Of a stretch of 15,340 nt of DNA, positions 1 through 6,997 are shown piece after piece (within the stretch, counting starts at the first letter, position 1; each line of letters starts with the position of its first letter). A program made the translations under genes and the position numbers. This DNA is from Myxococcales bacterium (GTDB lineage: Bacteria; Myxococcota; Polyangia; Fen-1088): the NCBI GenBank assembly GCA_003155465.1, contig PMCR01000480.1, positions 1 to 15,340 of the forward strand, written 5' to 3'. The notes beneath the pieces are model-generated. The model saw nothing but the letters and a program-made list of their open reading frames with translations, was not told the DNA's origin and did no database searches.

Positions 1-66
1 TTGCCTGGTCGCACCGTGAGCGAGTTCGTGGGCGTTTAGCGGGAAGACGAAGAGCGGGTCGCGGGC

Positions 67-138
67 CGCTCACGCTCACCCAGGGCGCCCACGCAGGCCG
101 CGTTCCGCTGGTCGCTCACGCTACCGCCCACGCTGGCC
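67..138. repeat. Imperfect GC-rich direct repeat, two copies
   Basis: Each copy begins with CGCTCACGCT (67-76 and 113-122) and ends with CGCCCACGC followed by A or T and GGCC (86-99 and 125-138). The spacer between the two blocks is 9 bases in the first copy and 2 in the second. A function is not evident; a degenerate dispersed repeat, a local duplication, or protein-binding half sites are all possible. Confidence 0.5.
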
Positions 139-169
139 GGTCTGCGCCGAATTTTGGCGACGGCCTGCG

Positions 170-186
170 AATAGTATTTTACTATT
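170..186. promoter_or_regulatory. AT-rich inverted repeat, likely promoter/operator zone of the FIST operon
   Basis: AATAGTA (170-176), TTT (177-179) and TACTATT (180-186) form a perfect 7-bp inverted repeat in otherwise GC-rich DNA, 70 bp before the FIST start codon. TACTAT (180-185) matches four of six bases of a -10 box, and TTGGCG (154-159) matches four of six of a -35 box. Their spacing of 20 bases is longer than usual, so the promoter assignment is weak. The repeat itself is certain. Confidence 0.35.
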
Positions 187-256
187 AGGCCCACTTTTCG
201 CCTCACCCTGCGCGAGGCTGTGCGCAGAAGTTCACATTCCACTGAGGCACTTCCCC

Positions 257-1405
257 ATGAGCATGAAAGTTGAGCAGTGTCAGTGGTCTGCCGCCGGCGG
301 CTCGGATTCTCTGCCGCTCTCTGCCAGCTTGCACGCCTCCGCCCAACTCGTGCTTCTCTTCGGCAACCCCAGGCTGGTCAGCATTCAGGAATGCCTGGCC
401 CAGGTGCGCCAAGCTTTTCCGAATGCCCATGTCCTTGGTTGCAGCACAGGCGGCGAGATTCAAGGCGCACGGGTTCGTGATGGGACGCTGGCCCTTACCG
501 CGATCGCGTTCGACCACAGTCGCGTGGCCACCTCGCGGGCGCCCATTGAAGGCGTTGATCGCAGCTTTGTCGCCGGCGAGCAGTTGGTTCGCCAGCTCGA
601 TCCGCGTGGCTTGCGACACGTCTTCGTTCTCTCCGAAGGCCTGCAGGTCAACGGCAGCGATTTAGTGAGCGGGATCCAGGCCGCGCTGCCAGCGAGCGTT
701 TCCGCCTCGGGCGGGTTCGCCTGCGATGGCACCTTCTTGCAGAAGACGCACGTCTGGTGCAATGGCGAACCCGAACAATCGACCGCCATTGCCCTGGGTT
801 TCTATGGCGACCGGCTGCACTTCGGTTTGTCAGTGACCAGAGGCTGGCACCCGTTTGGGCCCGACCGACTGATCACCAGATCGCGCAAGAACGTGCTGTA
901 CGAGTTTGACGGCCGGCCCGCGCTGGCCCTCTACAAGCAATACTTGGGCGAACACGCGGCCGGACTTCCCGTGACCGGGCTCACCTTCCCCTTGGAGTTG
1001 TGCGTCGGTCCTCGGCAGGACCGCGTGATGCGCGCGCTGCTTTCCGTAGACGAAAACGAACAGAGCATCACATTTGCCGGCAACGTGCCGGAGGGATCGT
1101 ACGCGCGCTTCATGATGGGACAAATCGAGGATCTGATCGGCGGCGCGCTCAAGGCCGCGAAGATGAGCCTCGACAACCTGAACGGCCGACCGCCGGGTTT
1201 CTCGCTGTTGGTGAGCTGCGCTGCACGTCGGAACGTCCTCAAACAGCGGGTCGAAGAGGAAGTGGAGGCCGTGCGCGATGTGCTCGGTGGACAAACGGTT
1301 CTCGCAGGCTTCTATTCCTACGGAGAGATCGGTCCCCTGGAAGCGGACGGCCCTCCCGAACTTCACAACGAAACCATGAGCATCACGAGTCTTGCCGAGG
1401 ACTAG
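257..1405 (+). CDS. FIST-domain (FIST_N/FIST_C) small-ligand sensor protein, NosP-like
   Basis: A 382-residue soluble protein covering the FIST_N and FIST_C domains end to end, with no signal peptide or membrane segment. FIST_N hallmarks are VLGCSTGGEI near residues 60-69, SEGLQVNGSDL, the GGFACDG loop and the GWHPFGP motif with His198. FIST_C hallmarks are GNVPEGSYARFMMG, FSLLVSCAARR, GFYSYGEIGPL and the terminal ELHNETMSITSLAE with His370. FIST proteins are intracellular sensory proteins. The best-studied branch, NosP, binds haem and nitric oxide and controls a neighbouring histidine kinase or cyclic-di-GMP enzyme. The next gene starts 5 bp after the stop and encodes a hybrid kinase, so the two are very probably one operon and one pathway. 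The start at 257 has GAGG at 244-247; the ATG at 263 is an alternative. The family call is firm; haem/NO sensing is inference. Confidence 0.9.
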   Translation: MSMKVEQCQWSAAGGSDSLPLSASLHASAQLVLLFGNPRLVSIQECLAQVRQAFPNAHVLGCSTGGEIQGARVRDGTLALTAIAFDHSRVATSRAPIEGVDRSFVAGEQLVRQLDPRGLRHVFVLSEGLQVNGSDLVSGIQAALPASVSASGGFACDGTFLQKTHVWCNGEPEQSTAIALGFYGDRLHFGLSVTRGWHPFGPDRLITRSRKNVLYEFDGRPALALYKQYLGEHAAGLPVTGLTFPLELCVGPRQDRVMRALLSVDENEQSITFAGNVPEGSYARFMMGQIEDLIGGALKAAKMSLDNLNGRPPGFSLLVSCAARRNVLKQRVEEEVEAVRDVLGGQTVLAGFYSYGEIGPLEADGPPELHNETMSITSLAED

Positions 1406-1410
1406 GCGGC

Positions 1411-3465
1411 ATGGAGAAGCTCCACGCGTTGCTGCGTAGGCAGTGGCAGCGCATCTTCGGGCGCGACAGGCTAGTCCCTGAGGACTGGCGTACCTTCCTG
1501 CAGACCGTCGGTGAGACCTACGCCGAGTTCGATACCGGACGGCTCATCCTCGAACGCGCGCTGGCGCTGAGTTCGGAGGAACTGCACGCGGCCAATGCGG
1601 AACTCCGCGGCGTGCTGCAGGTGCTCCCGGACTTGATCTTTCGCATTAGCACCGACGACCGAATTTGCAGCGTCATGCAGGGCAGCTCGGTGCTGGACCA
1701 GCCGGCGTTGCGCAGCCTGCGCGAGCCACCGTCCCGCGACGAACATTCGACGGCGCGGCGATTCTGGCGCGCGGTCCAGCAGGTGCGGGACACTCAATCC
1801 TTGATCTCGTTCGAATACTCGGACGGCCTTCCCAATCAGACGCCTTTCTACGAAATGCGTCTGCTGCCGTTCGTTCAACGCGACATCATCGGGATCGTCC
1901 GCGACATCACCGAGCGCAAGCAGGCGGAGACCGCGCTGCGGGAAAGTGAGGAGCGGTCTGCCCTGGCGCAGCGGGTGGGGCACGTCGGGGTCTTCGATTG
2001 GAACTTGCTCGACAATCGGGTCTTCTGGACGGGTGAGTCGGAGGGAATCTTTGGACTGGCGCGCGGAAGCTTTGCCGGCACCTACCAAGGCTGGAGCGAA
2101 CGGGTCGTGCCCGAGGACCGGGGCCGCCTGGACGCTTTCTTCAGTGAATGGTTGCGATCGAATCGGGAGGATGACCAATGGGAGTACCGCGTTCTCCACC
2201 CCGACCGACAGGAACGCTGGGTTGAATCCAAGGGACATGTCTTCCGCGATGCGGCCGGGAAGGTCTTCCGGATGATCGGAACCCATCTCGACGTCACAGT
2301 CCGCAAGCAGGCGGAGCAGGACCGGCTGGTGTTGGGCAAGCTGGAATCGACTGGGATTCTCGCGGGCGGCATCGCCCACGATTTCAACAATCTGCTCGCC
2401 GGCATGCTCATGAACCTGGAGATGGCCCAATCCGGCCAGAGTTCGGCCCAGGATGTGTCCGTCTCCCTCATGGAAGCCAGGCACGCCGTGTTGGCCGCCA
2501 AGGTTCTCACCCAACAGCTTATTACCTTCTCGCGCGGAGGAGCCTCGGTTCGGCAGCCGACGGACCTTGCGGCCCTGCTGCGCGAGTCGGTTCCCCTGGC
2601 TTTGAGCGGATCCAACGTCCGGAGCGAGATTTGGTTGGCCGCGGACCTATGGCGGGTGGAGGTGGATGTCGGTCAGATCGGACAGGTGATACGCAACCTG
2701 GTTCTCAATGCGCGGGAAGCGATGCCGAGCGGCGGAGTGGTTTCTCTCCGAGCGGAGAATGTGGCACTGAGCCCCGGGCACGGCCCAGCCCTCCCGCCGG
2801 GAGAATACGTGCAGCTTGGTGTTGCCGACCAAGGGTGCGGCATAGCGCCGGACGTGCTCCCGAAGATCTTCGACCCATACTTCTCCACCAAGCTACGGGG
2901 CACGCAGAAAGGAATGGGGCTGGGCCTGACCATCTGCCATTCGGTCGTGCAGAAACACGCGGGAGCAATCACAGTGGAATCGACGCCGGCCAGGGGCACA
3001 ATCTTCCACGTCTTTCTTCCGGCATCCCGGCAACTTTTCACGGAAGCACAACCAGCCCGACCGGAGCCCGGGCTGCGGCAGGGCCGGATCCTGGTGATGG
3101 ATGATGAACAGGTGGTCCGGACCAATCTCGGAAGGGTGCTCAAGCAGATGGGCTACCAGCCAGAATTGGCGGCGGACGGGGAAACCGCCGTGGAACTCTA
3201 CGCCAGGGCGAAGGAAGCGGGCCGGTGCTTTGATGCAGCGATTCTGGACCTGACAGTTCGAGGCGCGATGGGGGGCGAGGAGGCGGTGCGAGCGTTGCGT
3301 GTACTCGATCCCACAGTCCGCGCGGTGGTGATGAGCGGACATAGCGACAACGCGGTGATGCAGGAGTATTCACAGTACGGCTTCAAGGGCGCCCTGACCA
3401 AGCCCTTCGACCGCGAATCCCTGCTCAACGTTCTCTCGCGCGTCTTGAACAACGAACACCCCTGA
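1411..3465 (+). CDS. PAS-PAS hybrid sensor histidine kinase with C-terminal receiver
   Basis: A 684-residue cytoplasmic kinase without membrane segments. Residues 1-62 are a basic, helical segment ending in LERALALSSEELHAANAEL, likely a coiled coil of the kind that precedes kinases partnered with FIST proteins. PAS 1 spans about 63-168 and PAS 2 (PAS_3 type) about 178-305, both ending in a DxT.RKQAE linker. HisKA has the H-box GGIAHDFNN with phospho-acceptor His323. The ATPase domain has N429 and N433, the G1 box D473-x-G-x-G and the GMGLGLTIC lid region from G501. The receiver (about 561-680) has acidic residues D564-D565, phospho-acceptor D613 and Lys664, so the catalytic set is complete. 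Start 1411 is chosen because it follows the FIST stop directly with GAGG at 1397-1400; the frame is open further upstream only as a shadow of the FIST gene. With no DNA-binding output domain, phosphate probably passes to a protein encoded elsewhere. Confidence 0.92.
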   Translation: MEKLHALLRRQWQRIFGRDRLVPEDWRTFLQTVGETYAEFDTGRLILERALALSSEELHAANAELRGVLQVLPDLIFRISTDDRICSVMQGSSVLDQPALRSLREPPSRDEHSTARRFWRAVQQVRDTQSLISFEYSDGLPNQTPFYEMRLLPFVQRDIIGIVRDITERKQAETALRESEERSALAQRVGHVGVFDWNLLDNRVFWTGESEGIFGLARGSFAGTYQGWSERVVPEDRGRLDAFFSEWLRSNREDDQWEYRVLHPDRQERWVESKGHVFRDAAGKVFRMIGTHLDVTVRKQAEQDRLVLGKLESTGILAGGIAHDFNNLLAGMLMNLEMAQSGQSSAQDVSVSLMEARHAVLAAKVLTQQLITFSRGGASVRQPTDLAALLRESVPLALSGSNVRSEIWLAADLWRVEVDVGQIGQVIRNLVLNAREAMPSGGVVSLRAENVALSPGHGPALPPGEYVQLGVADQGCGIAPDVLPKIFDPYFSTKLRGTQKGMGLGLTICHSVVQKHAGAITVESTPARGTIFHVFLPASRQLFTEAQPARPEPGLRQGRILVMDDEQVVRTNLGRVLKQMGYQPELAADGETAVELYARAKEAGRCFDAAILDLTVRGAMGGEEAVRALRVLDPTVRAVVMSGHSDNAVMQEYSQYGFKGALTKPFDRESLLNVLSRVLNNEHP

Positions 3466-3517
3466 CCCGAATTCCAGTGGCACGGATCCACATCAGCGCT
3501 CATCGCCATGCCGCCCC

Positions 3518-3547
3518 GCGCTTCCTGCATCAGGTCGCAGGAAGCGC
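3518..3547 (+). terminator. Terminator-like perfect hairpin downstream of the kinase gene
   Basis: GCGCTTCCTGC (3518-3528) and GCAGGAAGCGC (3537-3547) form a perfect 11-bp GC-rich stem with an 8-base loop, 52 bp after the kinase stop codon. No T-run follows on either strand, so it is not a textbook intrinsic terminator. In a high-GC genome it could still stop or stabilise the transcript end. A small structured RNA is the alternative. Confidence 0.45.
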
Positions 3548-3635
3548 CGTGTTGCCTCACATTCGGCCGAGAGCACTGCGTTGACGGCACTCCGCGGCAA
3601 AGGTGCGAACTTCCACGACACGCAAGCTGCCCATC

Positions 3636-3658
3636 CGGACGTGCCCGTCCGTTATAGT
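3636..3658 (+). promoter_or_regulatory. Candidate promoter with operator-like inverted repeat for the lipoprotein gene
   Basis: CGGACG (3636-3641), TGCC and CGTCCG (3646-3651) form a perfect 6-bp inverted repeat. One base later comes TATAGT (3653-3658), a five-of-six match to a -10 box. No -35 box is recognisable at standard spacing, so an activator binding the inverted repeat is one reading. It would give an untranslated leader of about 140 bases. Confidence 0.3.
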
Positions 3659-3755
3659 GGCAATTCACAGGCCAGCCTGATGGCCGCAGCCAAGCGGGCC
3701 AGCAGGGCCGCAGAGCCACAGAAAAACTAGTCGTATTCCGATGTTCCGAAATAAT

Positions 3756-3772
3756 CTTCGCAGCATGCGAAG
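3756..3772 (+). promoter_or_regulatory. Short palindrome in the lipoprotein leader
   Basis: CTTCGCA (3756-3762), GCA and TGCGAAG (3766-3772) form a perfect 7-bp stem with a 3-base loop, 31 bp before the lipoprotein start codon. A tandem TTCCGA (3736-3741 and 3744-3749) lies just upstream. It could be an operator or an mRNA hairpin near the ribosome binding site; the sequence does not decide. Confidence 0.3.
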
Positions 3773-3792
3773 GCACTGCAACTTACTAGTAC

Positions 3793-3799
3793 AGAGGTG
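3793..3799 (+). promoter_or_regulatory. Ribosome binding site that fixes the lipoprotein start
   Basis: AGAGGTG lies 4 bases before the ATG at 3804. The earlier in-frame ATG at 3741 has no comparable site and would place 21 charged residues in front of the signal peptide. The 3804 start makes the lipobox cysteine residue 21, as expected. Confidence 0.7.
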
Positions 3800-3803
3800 T
3801 CCT

Positions 3804-5693
3804 ATGCGATCCAATTCTCTTGCGGGGCTCGTCGCCATCCTGAGTCCGTGGCTACTTCTTGCCTGTTCATCAGCCAAGGTCTCGGCAGAAGGCCCGCACC
3901 CCAATGGTGGAAACGGCGTTCTCGGTGGCGGAGGTGCCGGCGGGAACATTCTGAGTACGGGGCAATCAACCGGGCCCGATGATGACTTGGGGGCGGCGCC
4001 GTCAGGCTGTGGCAATGGCGAGTTGACCAGGGACGAGGCATGCGACGACGGCAACCGCCAGTCTGGCGATGGTTGTGCCGCCAATTGTTTGCGGGTGGAG
4101 CCGGGCTTCTCTTGCGTCCCCGCCGGGCAGCCATGCCATCGCATCGCCCGTTGCGGCGACGGCGTCGCTGTCATGCCGGAGTTGTGTGATGACGGCAACA
4201 CCGTTGCCGGCGACGGCTGCTCGCCCACCTGCAAGGTCGAGATCGGCTTCAAGTGCAGCGGCAGCCCAAGCGTCTGCACCCACACCACCTGTGGCGACGG
4301 GAAGATCGAAGGCGCGGAGGGATGCGACCAGGGCAACGGCAACGCCATGCCCTTCGATGGTTGCTCCGCGGATTGCCAGAACGAGCCCGACTGCAGCGGC
4401 GGCTCGTGCACATCCAAGTGCGGCGATGGCATCGTGCTCACCGAGGAATGTGATGACGGCAACAACGTCGACGGCGACGGCTGCTCCAAGGACTGCAAGA
4501 TCGAACAGGGCTTCACCTGCACCCAGCCCTCCATTGGGGAGAAGATGCTGGTTCCCGTGGTTTACCGCGACTTCCGTTACCAGAACCCCAAGGATTTCCA
4601 GGCCGGCGTCACCGGTCAAACGGTTGCGTCCCCCGGCATGGTCAGCAAGGATCTCGACAAGGACGGCAAGCCCGTCTACACAGGCGTTACCGGCGGTGCC
4701 ATTCACGTCGAGAGCACAGCCACGTTCGCCGAATGGTATCGCGACACCGCGGGAGTCAACCATGCCACCGCGTCGAAGTTGGCCCTGTACAACAACGGCA
4801 AGGGCGCCTACGTGAACCGGTACGGGCCCAACGGCGAACAGTGGAATACCACCGAAATTGCCTACTATTGCGGCAATGTCGGCCAGGAGAAGTTGGATGC
4901 GAACGGCCAGCCCATCCCCTGTACATCCAAGTACCAGGACACGAGTTCAACCAACTGCACGGAAAAACTGGCCAAGGGAGAGGAGATGCTCAAGTGCTAC
5001 ATCTCTAACGGCTCCTACAGTGCCACGTTCATCGTCGAGAAGGTCGACGGCAACCCGCTCTTCTTCCCAGTCGACGACGACAATTTCACCCCCGCCTCCG
5101 AGCGCGAGGCTGCGCAAATTCCGCCTCTCTACGACGCGACCGCGAGTTGGCCGTATGACCTGGACGCGAGCGGCAACAAACGCTTGCACAACTTCAGCTT
5201 CACAAGCGAGGTGCGCTACTGGTTCCTGTACCAGAAGGGCAAGACCTACACCCTCGACTTCACTGGCGATGACGACGTGTGGGTCTTCATCAACAAGAAG
5301 CTAGCCGTCGACCTCGGTGGCATCCACACCCCGGTAAACGGGTCAGTGACTCTCGATGCCACGACCGCTGCAAATCTTGGCCTTGCGGATGGCAAGGTCT
5401 ACGAGGTGGCGGTGTTCCAAGCCGAGCGCCAGACCACCGGTTCGTCGTACCGGCTGACCCTGAGCGGCTTCAACGCGGCTCCCAGCGATTGCCTTCCCAC
5501 GTGCGGGGACGGGCTGGTGGGAATTGGGGAAGAATGTGACGACGGGGTGAACTCGGGCGGATACGGCAAGTGCGGCCCGGGTTGCAAGCTGACTGACTTC
5601 TGCGGCGACGGGATCGTGCAGGCGGGTGAGGATTGTGACGACGGCGTCAACGACGGTCATCCCTGTCCGTCCGGGTGCCGCATCATTTATTGA
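3804..5693 (+). CDS. Lipoprotein with myxobacterial Cys-rich repeats flanking a fibro-slime domain
   Basis: A 629-residue secreted lipoprotein. Residues 1-20 are a lipoprotein signal peptide ending in LLLA before the lipidated Cys21; Ser follows at +2, so outer-membrane sorting is likely. A glycine/asparagine-rich linker runs to about residue 65. Four disulfide repeats of the DUF4215/myxobacterial type (CGDG..x..E.CDDGN..xGDGCS..C) start near residues 69, 117, 163 and 206. A fibro-slime (PA14-like) domain fills about 248-555, with YRDF, NPLFFPVDDDNF, FTGDDDVWVFINKKLAVDLGG and the AVFQAERQTTGSSYRLTL end. Two further shortened Cys repeats close the protein. Such proteins are typical of myxobacterial surfaces and are thought to bind matrix or carbohydrate, but no activity is shown for this one. 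The gene stands alone in its transcript and converges on the ligase gene with only 8 bp between stops. Confidence 0.88.
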   Translation: MRSNSLAGLVAILSPWLLLACSSAKVSAEGPHPNGGNGVLGGGGAGGNILSTGQSTGPDDDLGAAPSGCGNGELTRDEACDDGNRQSGDGCAANCLRVEPGFSCVPAGQPCHRIARCGDGVAVMPELCDDGNTVAGDGCSPTCKVEIGFKCSGSPSVCTHTTCGDGKIEGAEGCDQGNGNAMPFDGCSADCQNEPDCSGGSCTSKCGDGIVLTEECDDGNNVDGDGCSKDCKIEQGFTCTQPSIGEKMLVPVVYRDFRYQNPKDFQAGVTGQTVASPGMVSKDLDKDGKPVYTGVTGGAIHVESTATFAEWYRDTAGVNHATASKLALYNNGKGAYVNRYGPNGEQWNTTEIAYYCGNVGQEKLDANGQPIPCTSKYQDTSSTNCTEKLAKGEEMLKCYISNGSYSATFIVEKVDGNPLFFPVDDDNFTPASEREAAQIPPLYDATASWPYDLDASGNKRLHNFSFTSEVRYWFLYQKGKTYTLDFTGDDDVWVFINKKLAVDLGGIHTPVNGSVTLDATTAANLGLADGKVYEVAVFQAERQTTGSSYRLTLSGFNAAPSDCLPTCGDGLVGIGEECDDGVNSGGYGKCGPGCKLTDFCGDGIVQAGEDCDDGVNDGHPCPSGCRIIY

Positions 5694-5701
5694 TTTGCTA
5701 G

Positions 5702-6994
5702 CTACAGCGTCCGTTTGTCGACCACGCGCGTGGCTTTGCCCTCGCTGACCGGCAGGCTGGCTGGCGGCAGCAGCTTGACCTTGGGCTTGGTCAAAATCTC
5801 CGAGCGCAGACGGGCGGCGATCTCGACTTCTAGTGCGACCCGCTGCTCCTCGCTCATCTCCGATTCGCCGTGGGTCAATTCGGCCTGCACGGTCATGTCA
5901 TCGCGGCCCTCAAGCAGGATGAGGTAGTTGCGACCCACCTGCGGAATGCCCATGAGCACACGCTCGATCTGCTGCGGATACACGTTGACCCCGCGCACGA
6001 TCAGCATGTCGTCGGCGCGGCCGGTGATGCGCGCCAGGCGGCGGTGGGTGCGGCCACAGGCACAGGAACCCGGTACGACCGATGTCATGTCGCGCGTGCG
6101 GTAGCGCAGAAGCGGCATGGCATCACGGCACAAGGTGGTCAGCACCAACTCGCCCGCCTCGCCGTCGGGCAGTGGCTCTTCCGTCTTGGGATCGATGACC
6201 TCGAGGATGAAGTGGTCTTCCCAGAGGTGCATGCCAGCCCGCTCGCTGCACTCGAAGGCCACGCCGGGACCGTTCATCTCTGACAGACCGTAGGAATTGA
6301 AGACCTCGACGCCCAGTGCCTTTTCGATCCTGTCGCGCGTCTCGAGGCTGTACGGCTCGGCGCCCACGAAGGCTCGACGCAGCCTGAGCGGCTTGCGCGC
6401 ATCCGGTCCCTTCGCATCGAGAAAATCGGCGAAGTACAACGCGAAACTGGGCGTCAGGTGCACAGCCGTGGTGCCGAAGTCCTGCATGAGCTGCAGCTGC
6501 TTCTCGGAATTGCCGGGGCCGGCCGGGATCACCAGGCAGCCGATCTTCTCGGCACCGTAGTGGGCTACCAGCGCCCCGGTGAAGAGGCCGTAAGTCATCA
6601 TGTTCTGAAACACATCGCGCGCCGTCAGGCCGGCGGCCACGAAGCTACGGGCACAAAGCTCGGCCGCGTTGTCCACATCCCGCTGCGAGAAGAAAAGCGC
6701 CTTGGGACGTCCGGTCGTGCCGCTGGAGGTGTGCAGGCGAGACGCTTCGTCCATCGTGACCGCCAGCAGGCCCGCTGGATAGGTATCACGCAGGTCGGCA
6801 CTGGTAGTGAAGGGCAGAAGGCGTAGGTCGGCCAGCGATTTGATGCTTTCGGCCCTGACCCCTGCCCCGGCAAAGCGATCGCGGTAGAGCGGCACCCGTT
6901 CGTGCAGCCGCGCCACGAGAGCCTGCAGGCGCCCAAGCTGCAGCCGCTCCAACTCAGCGCGGTGGAGCGCCTCGATGCCGGGATCGCGAAACAC
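5702..6994 (-). CDS. paaK: Phenylacetate-CoA ligase (PaaK-type AMP-forming ligase)
   Basis: A 430-residue soluble member of the adenylate-forming ligases, the normal length for PaaK. It activates phenylacetate or a related aryl acid with ATP to the acyl-adenylate and then to the CoA thioester. Visible motifs are the phosphate loop TSSGTTGRPK at 89-98, VGAEPYS near 210-216, NSYGLSEMNGPG at 233-244 in the adenylate-binding region, RYRTRDM at 297-303, ITGRADDMLIVRGVNVYP at 323-340, and the C-terminal SEGKATRVVDKR with the probable catalytic Lys420. Cys249, His256 and Cys311/Cys313 resemble a structural metal site. The start is GTG at 6994, 3 bases after the stop of the zinc-ribbon gene, with a purine-rich GGAAGGG stretch before it, so translation is probably coupled. 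Exact substrate is not readable from sequence; indoleacetate or another aryl or short acid is possible. Confidence 0.9.
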   Translation of the reverse strand: MFRDPGIEALHRAELERLQLGRLQALVARLHERVPLYRDRFAGAGVRAESIKSLADLRLLPFTTSADLRDTYPAGLLAVTMDEASRLHTSSGTTGRPKALFFSQRDVDNAAELCARSFVAAGLTARDVFQNMMTYGLFTGALVAHYGAEKIGCLVIPAGPGNSEKQLQLMQDFGTTAVHLTPSFALYFADFLDAKGPDARKPLRLRRAFVGAEPYSLETRDRIEKALGVEVFNSYGLSEMNGPGVAFECSERAGMHLWEDHFILEVIDPKTEEPLPDGEAGELVLTTLCRDAMPLLRYRTRDMTSVVPGSCACGRTHRRLARITGRADDMLIVRGVNVYPQQIERVLMGIPQVGRNYLILLEGRDDMTVQAELTHGESEMSEEQRVALEVEIAARLRSEILTKPKVKLLPPASLPVSEGKATRVVDKRTL

Positions 6995-6997
6995 TCC

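Larger units (their letters stand above)
1..256. other. Gene-free leader region before the FIST operon
   Basis: I see no supportable gene in this stretch. The first 39 bases read on the plus strand as 13 codons ending in TAG at 37-39, which could be the tail of an upstream gene but is too short to judge. Bases 60-165 are very GC-rich and contain an imperfect direct repeat; bases 170-186 form an AT-rich inverted repeat. This contrast suggests a regulatory region in front of the gene that starts at 257. Confidence 0.5.
3466..3803. other. 338-bp intergenic region between kinase and lipoprotein genes
   Basis: No gene is supported here. The stretch contains, in order, a terminator-like hairpin (3518-3547), an operator-like inverted repeat next to a -10-like hexamer (3636-3658), a short GGCCAGC/GGCCGCAG direct repeat (3670-3689 and 3697-3713), two copies of the palindrome ACTAGT (3726-3731 and 3785-3790), a 7-bp hairpin (3756-3772) and a ribosome binding site (3793-3799). 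Taken together it looks like the end of the kinase operon and a regulated leader of the lipoprotein gene. Confidence 0.6.

Noticed and set aside
1..60. Minus-strand reading with a HELAHGATRQ peptide, resembling a zinc metalloprotease HExxH motif at the window edge.
   Set aside because: An in-frame stop lies about 20 codons upstream and no ATG, GTG or TTG start exists between it and the motif. It would have to be a broken gene, and a single short motif in GC-rich DNA can arise by chance.
36..242. Minus-strand 68-codon open frame in the leader.
   Set aside because: Arginine-rich, no family resemblance, and it crosses the direct repeat and the AT-rich inverted repeat. Typical chance frame.
1000..1410. 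Upstream extension of the kinase frame inside the FIST gene.
   Set aside because: The translated extension is arginine/glycine-rich and shows no domain; the FIST frame there is clearly coding and the ATG at 1411 is well placed.
3680..3730. Sixteen-codon plus-strand frame (MAAAKRASRAAEPQKN) in the lipoprotein leader, possibly a leader peptide.
   Set aside because: Only a weak ribosome binding site, no codon pattern typical of attenuation, and it follows from the local GGCC repeat.
3665..4534. Long minus-strand open frame opposite the lipoprotein gene.
   Set aside because: Proline/serine-rich mirror of the repeated CGDG...CDDGN codons; no conserved motif, and the plus frame is unambiguous.
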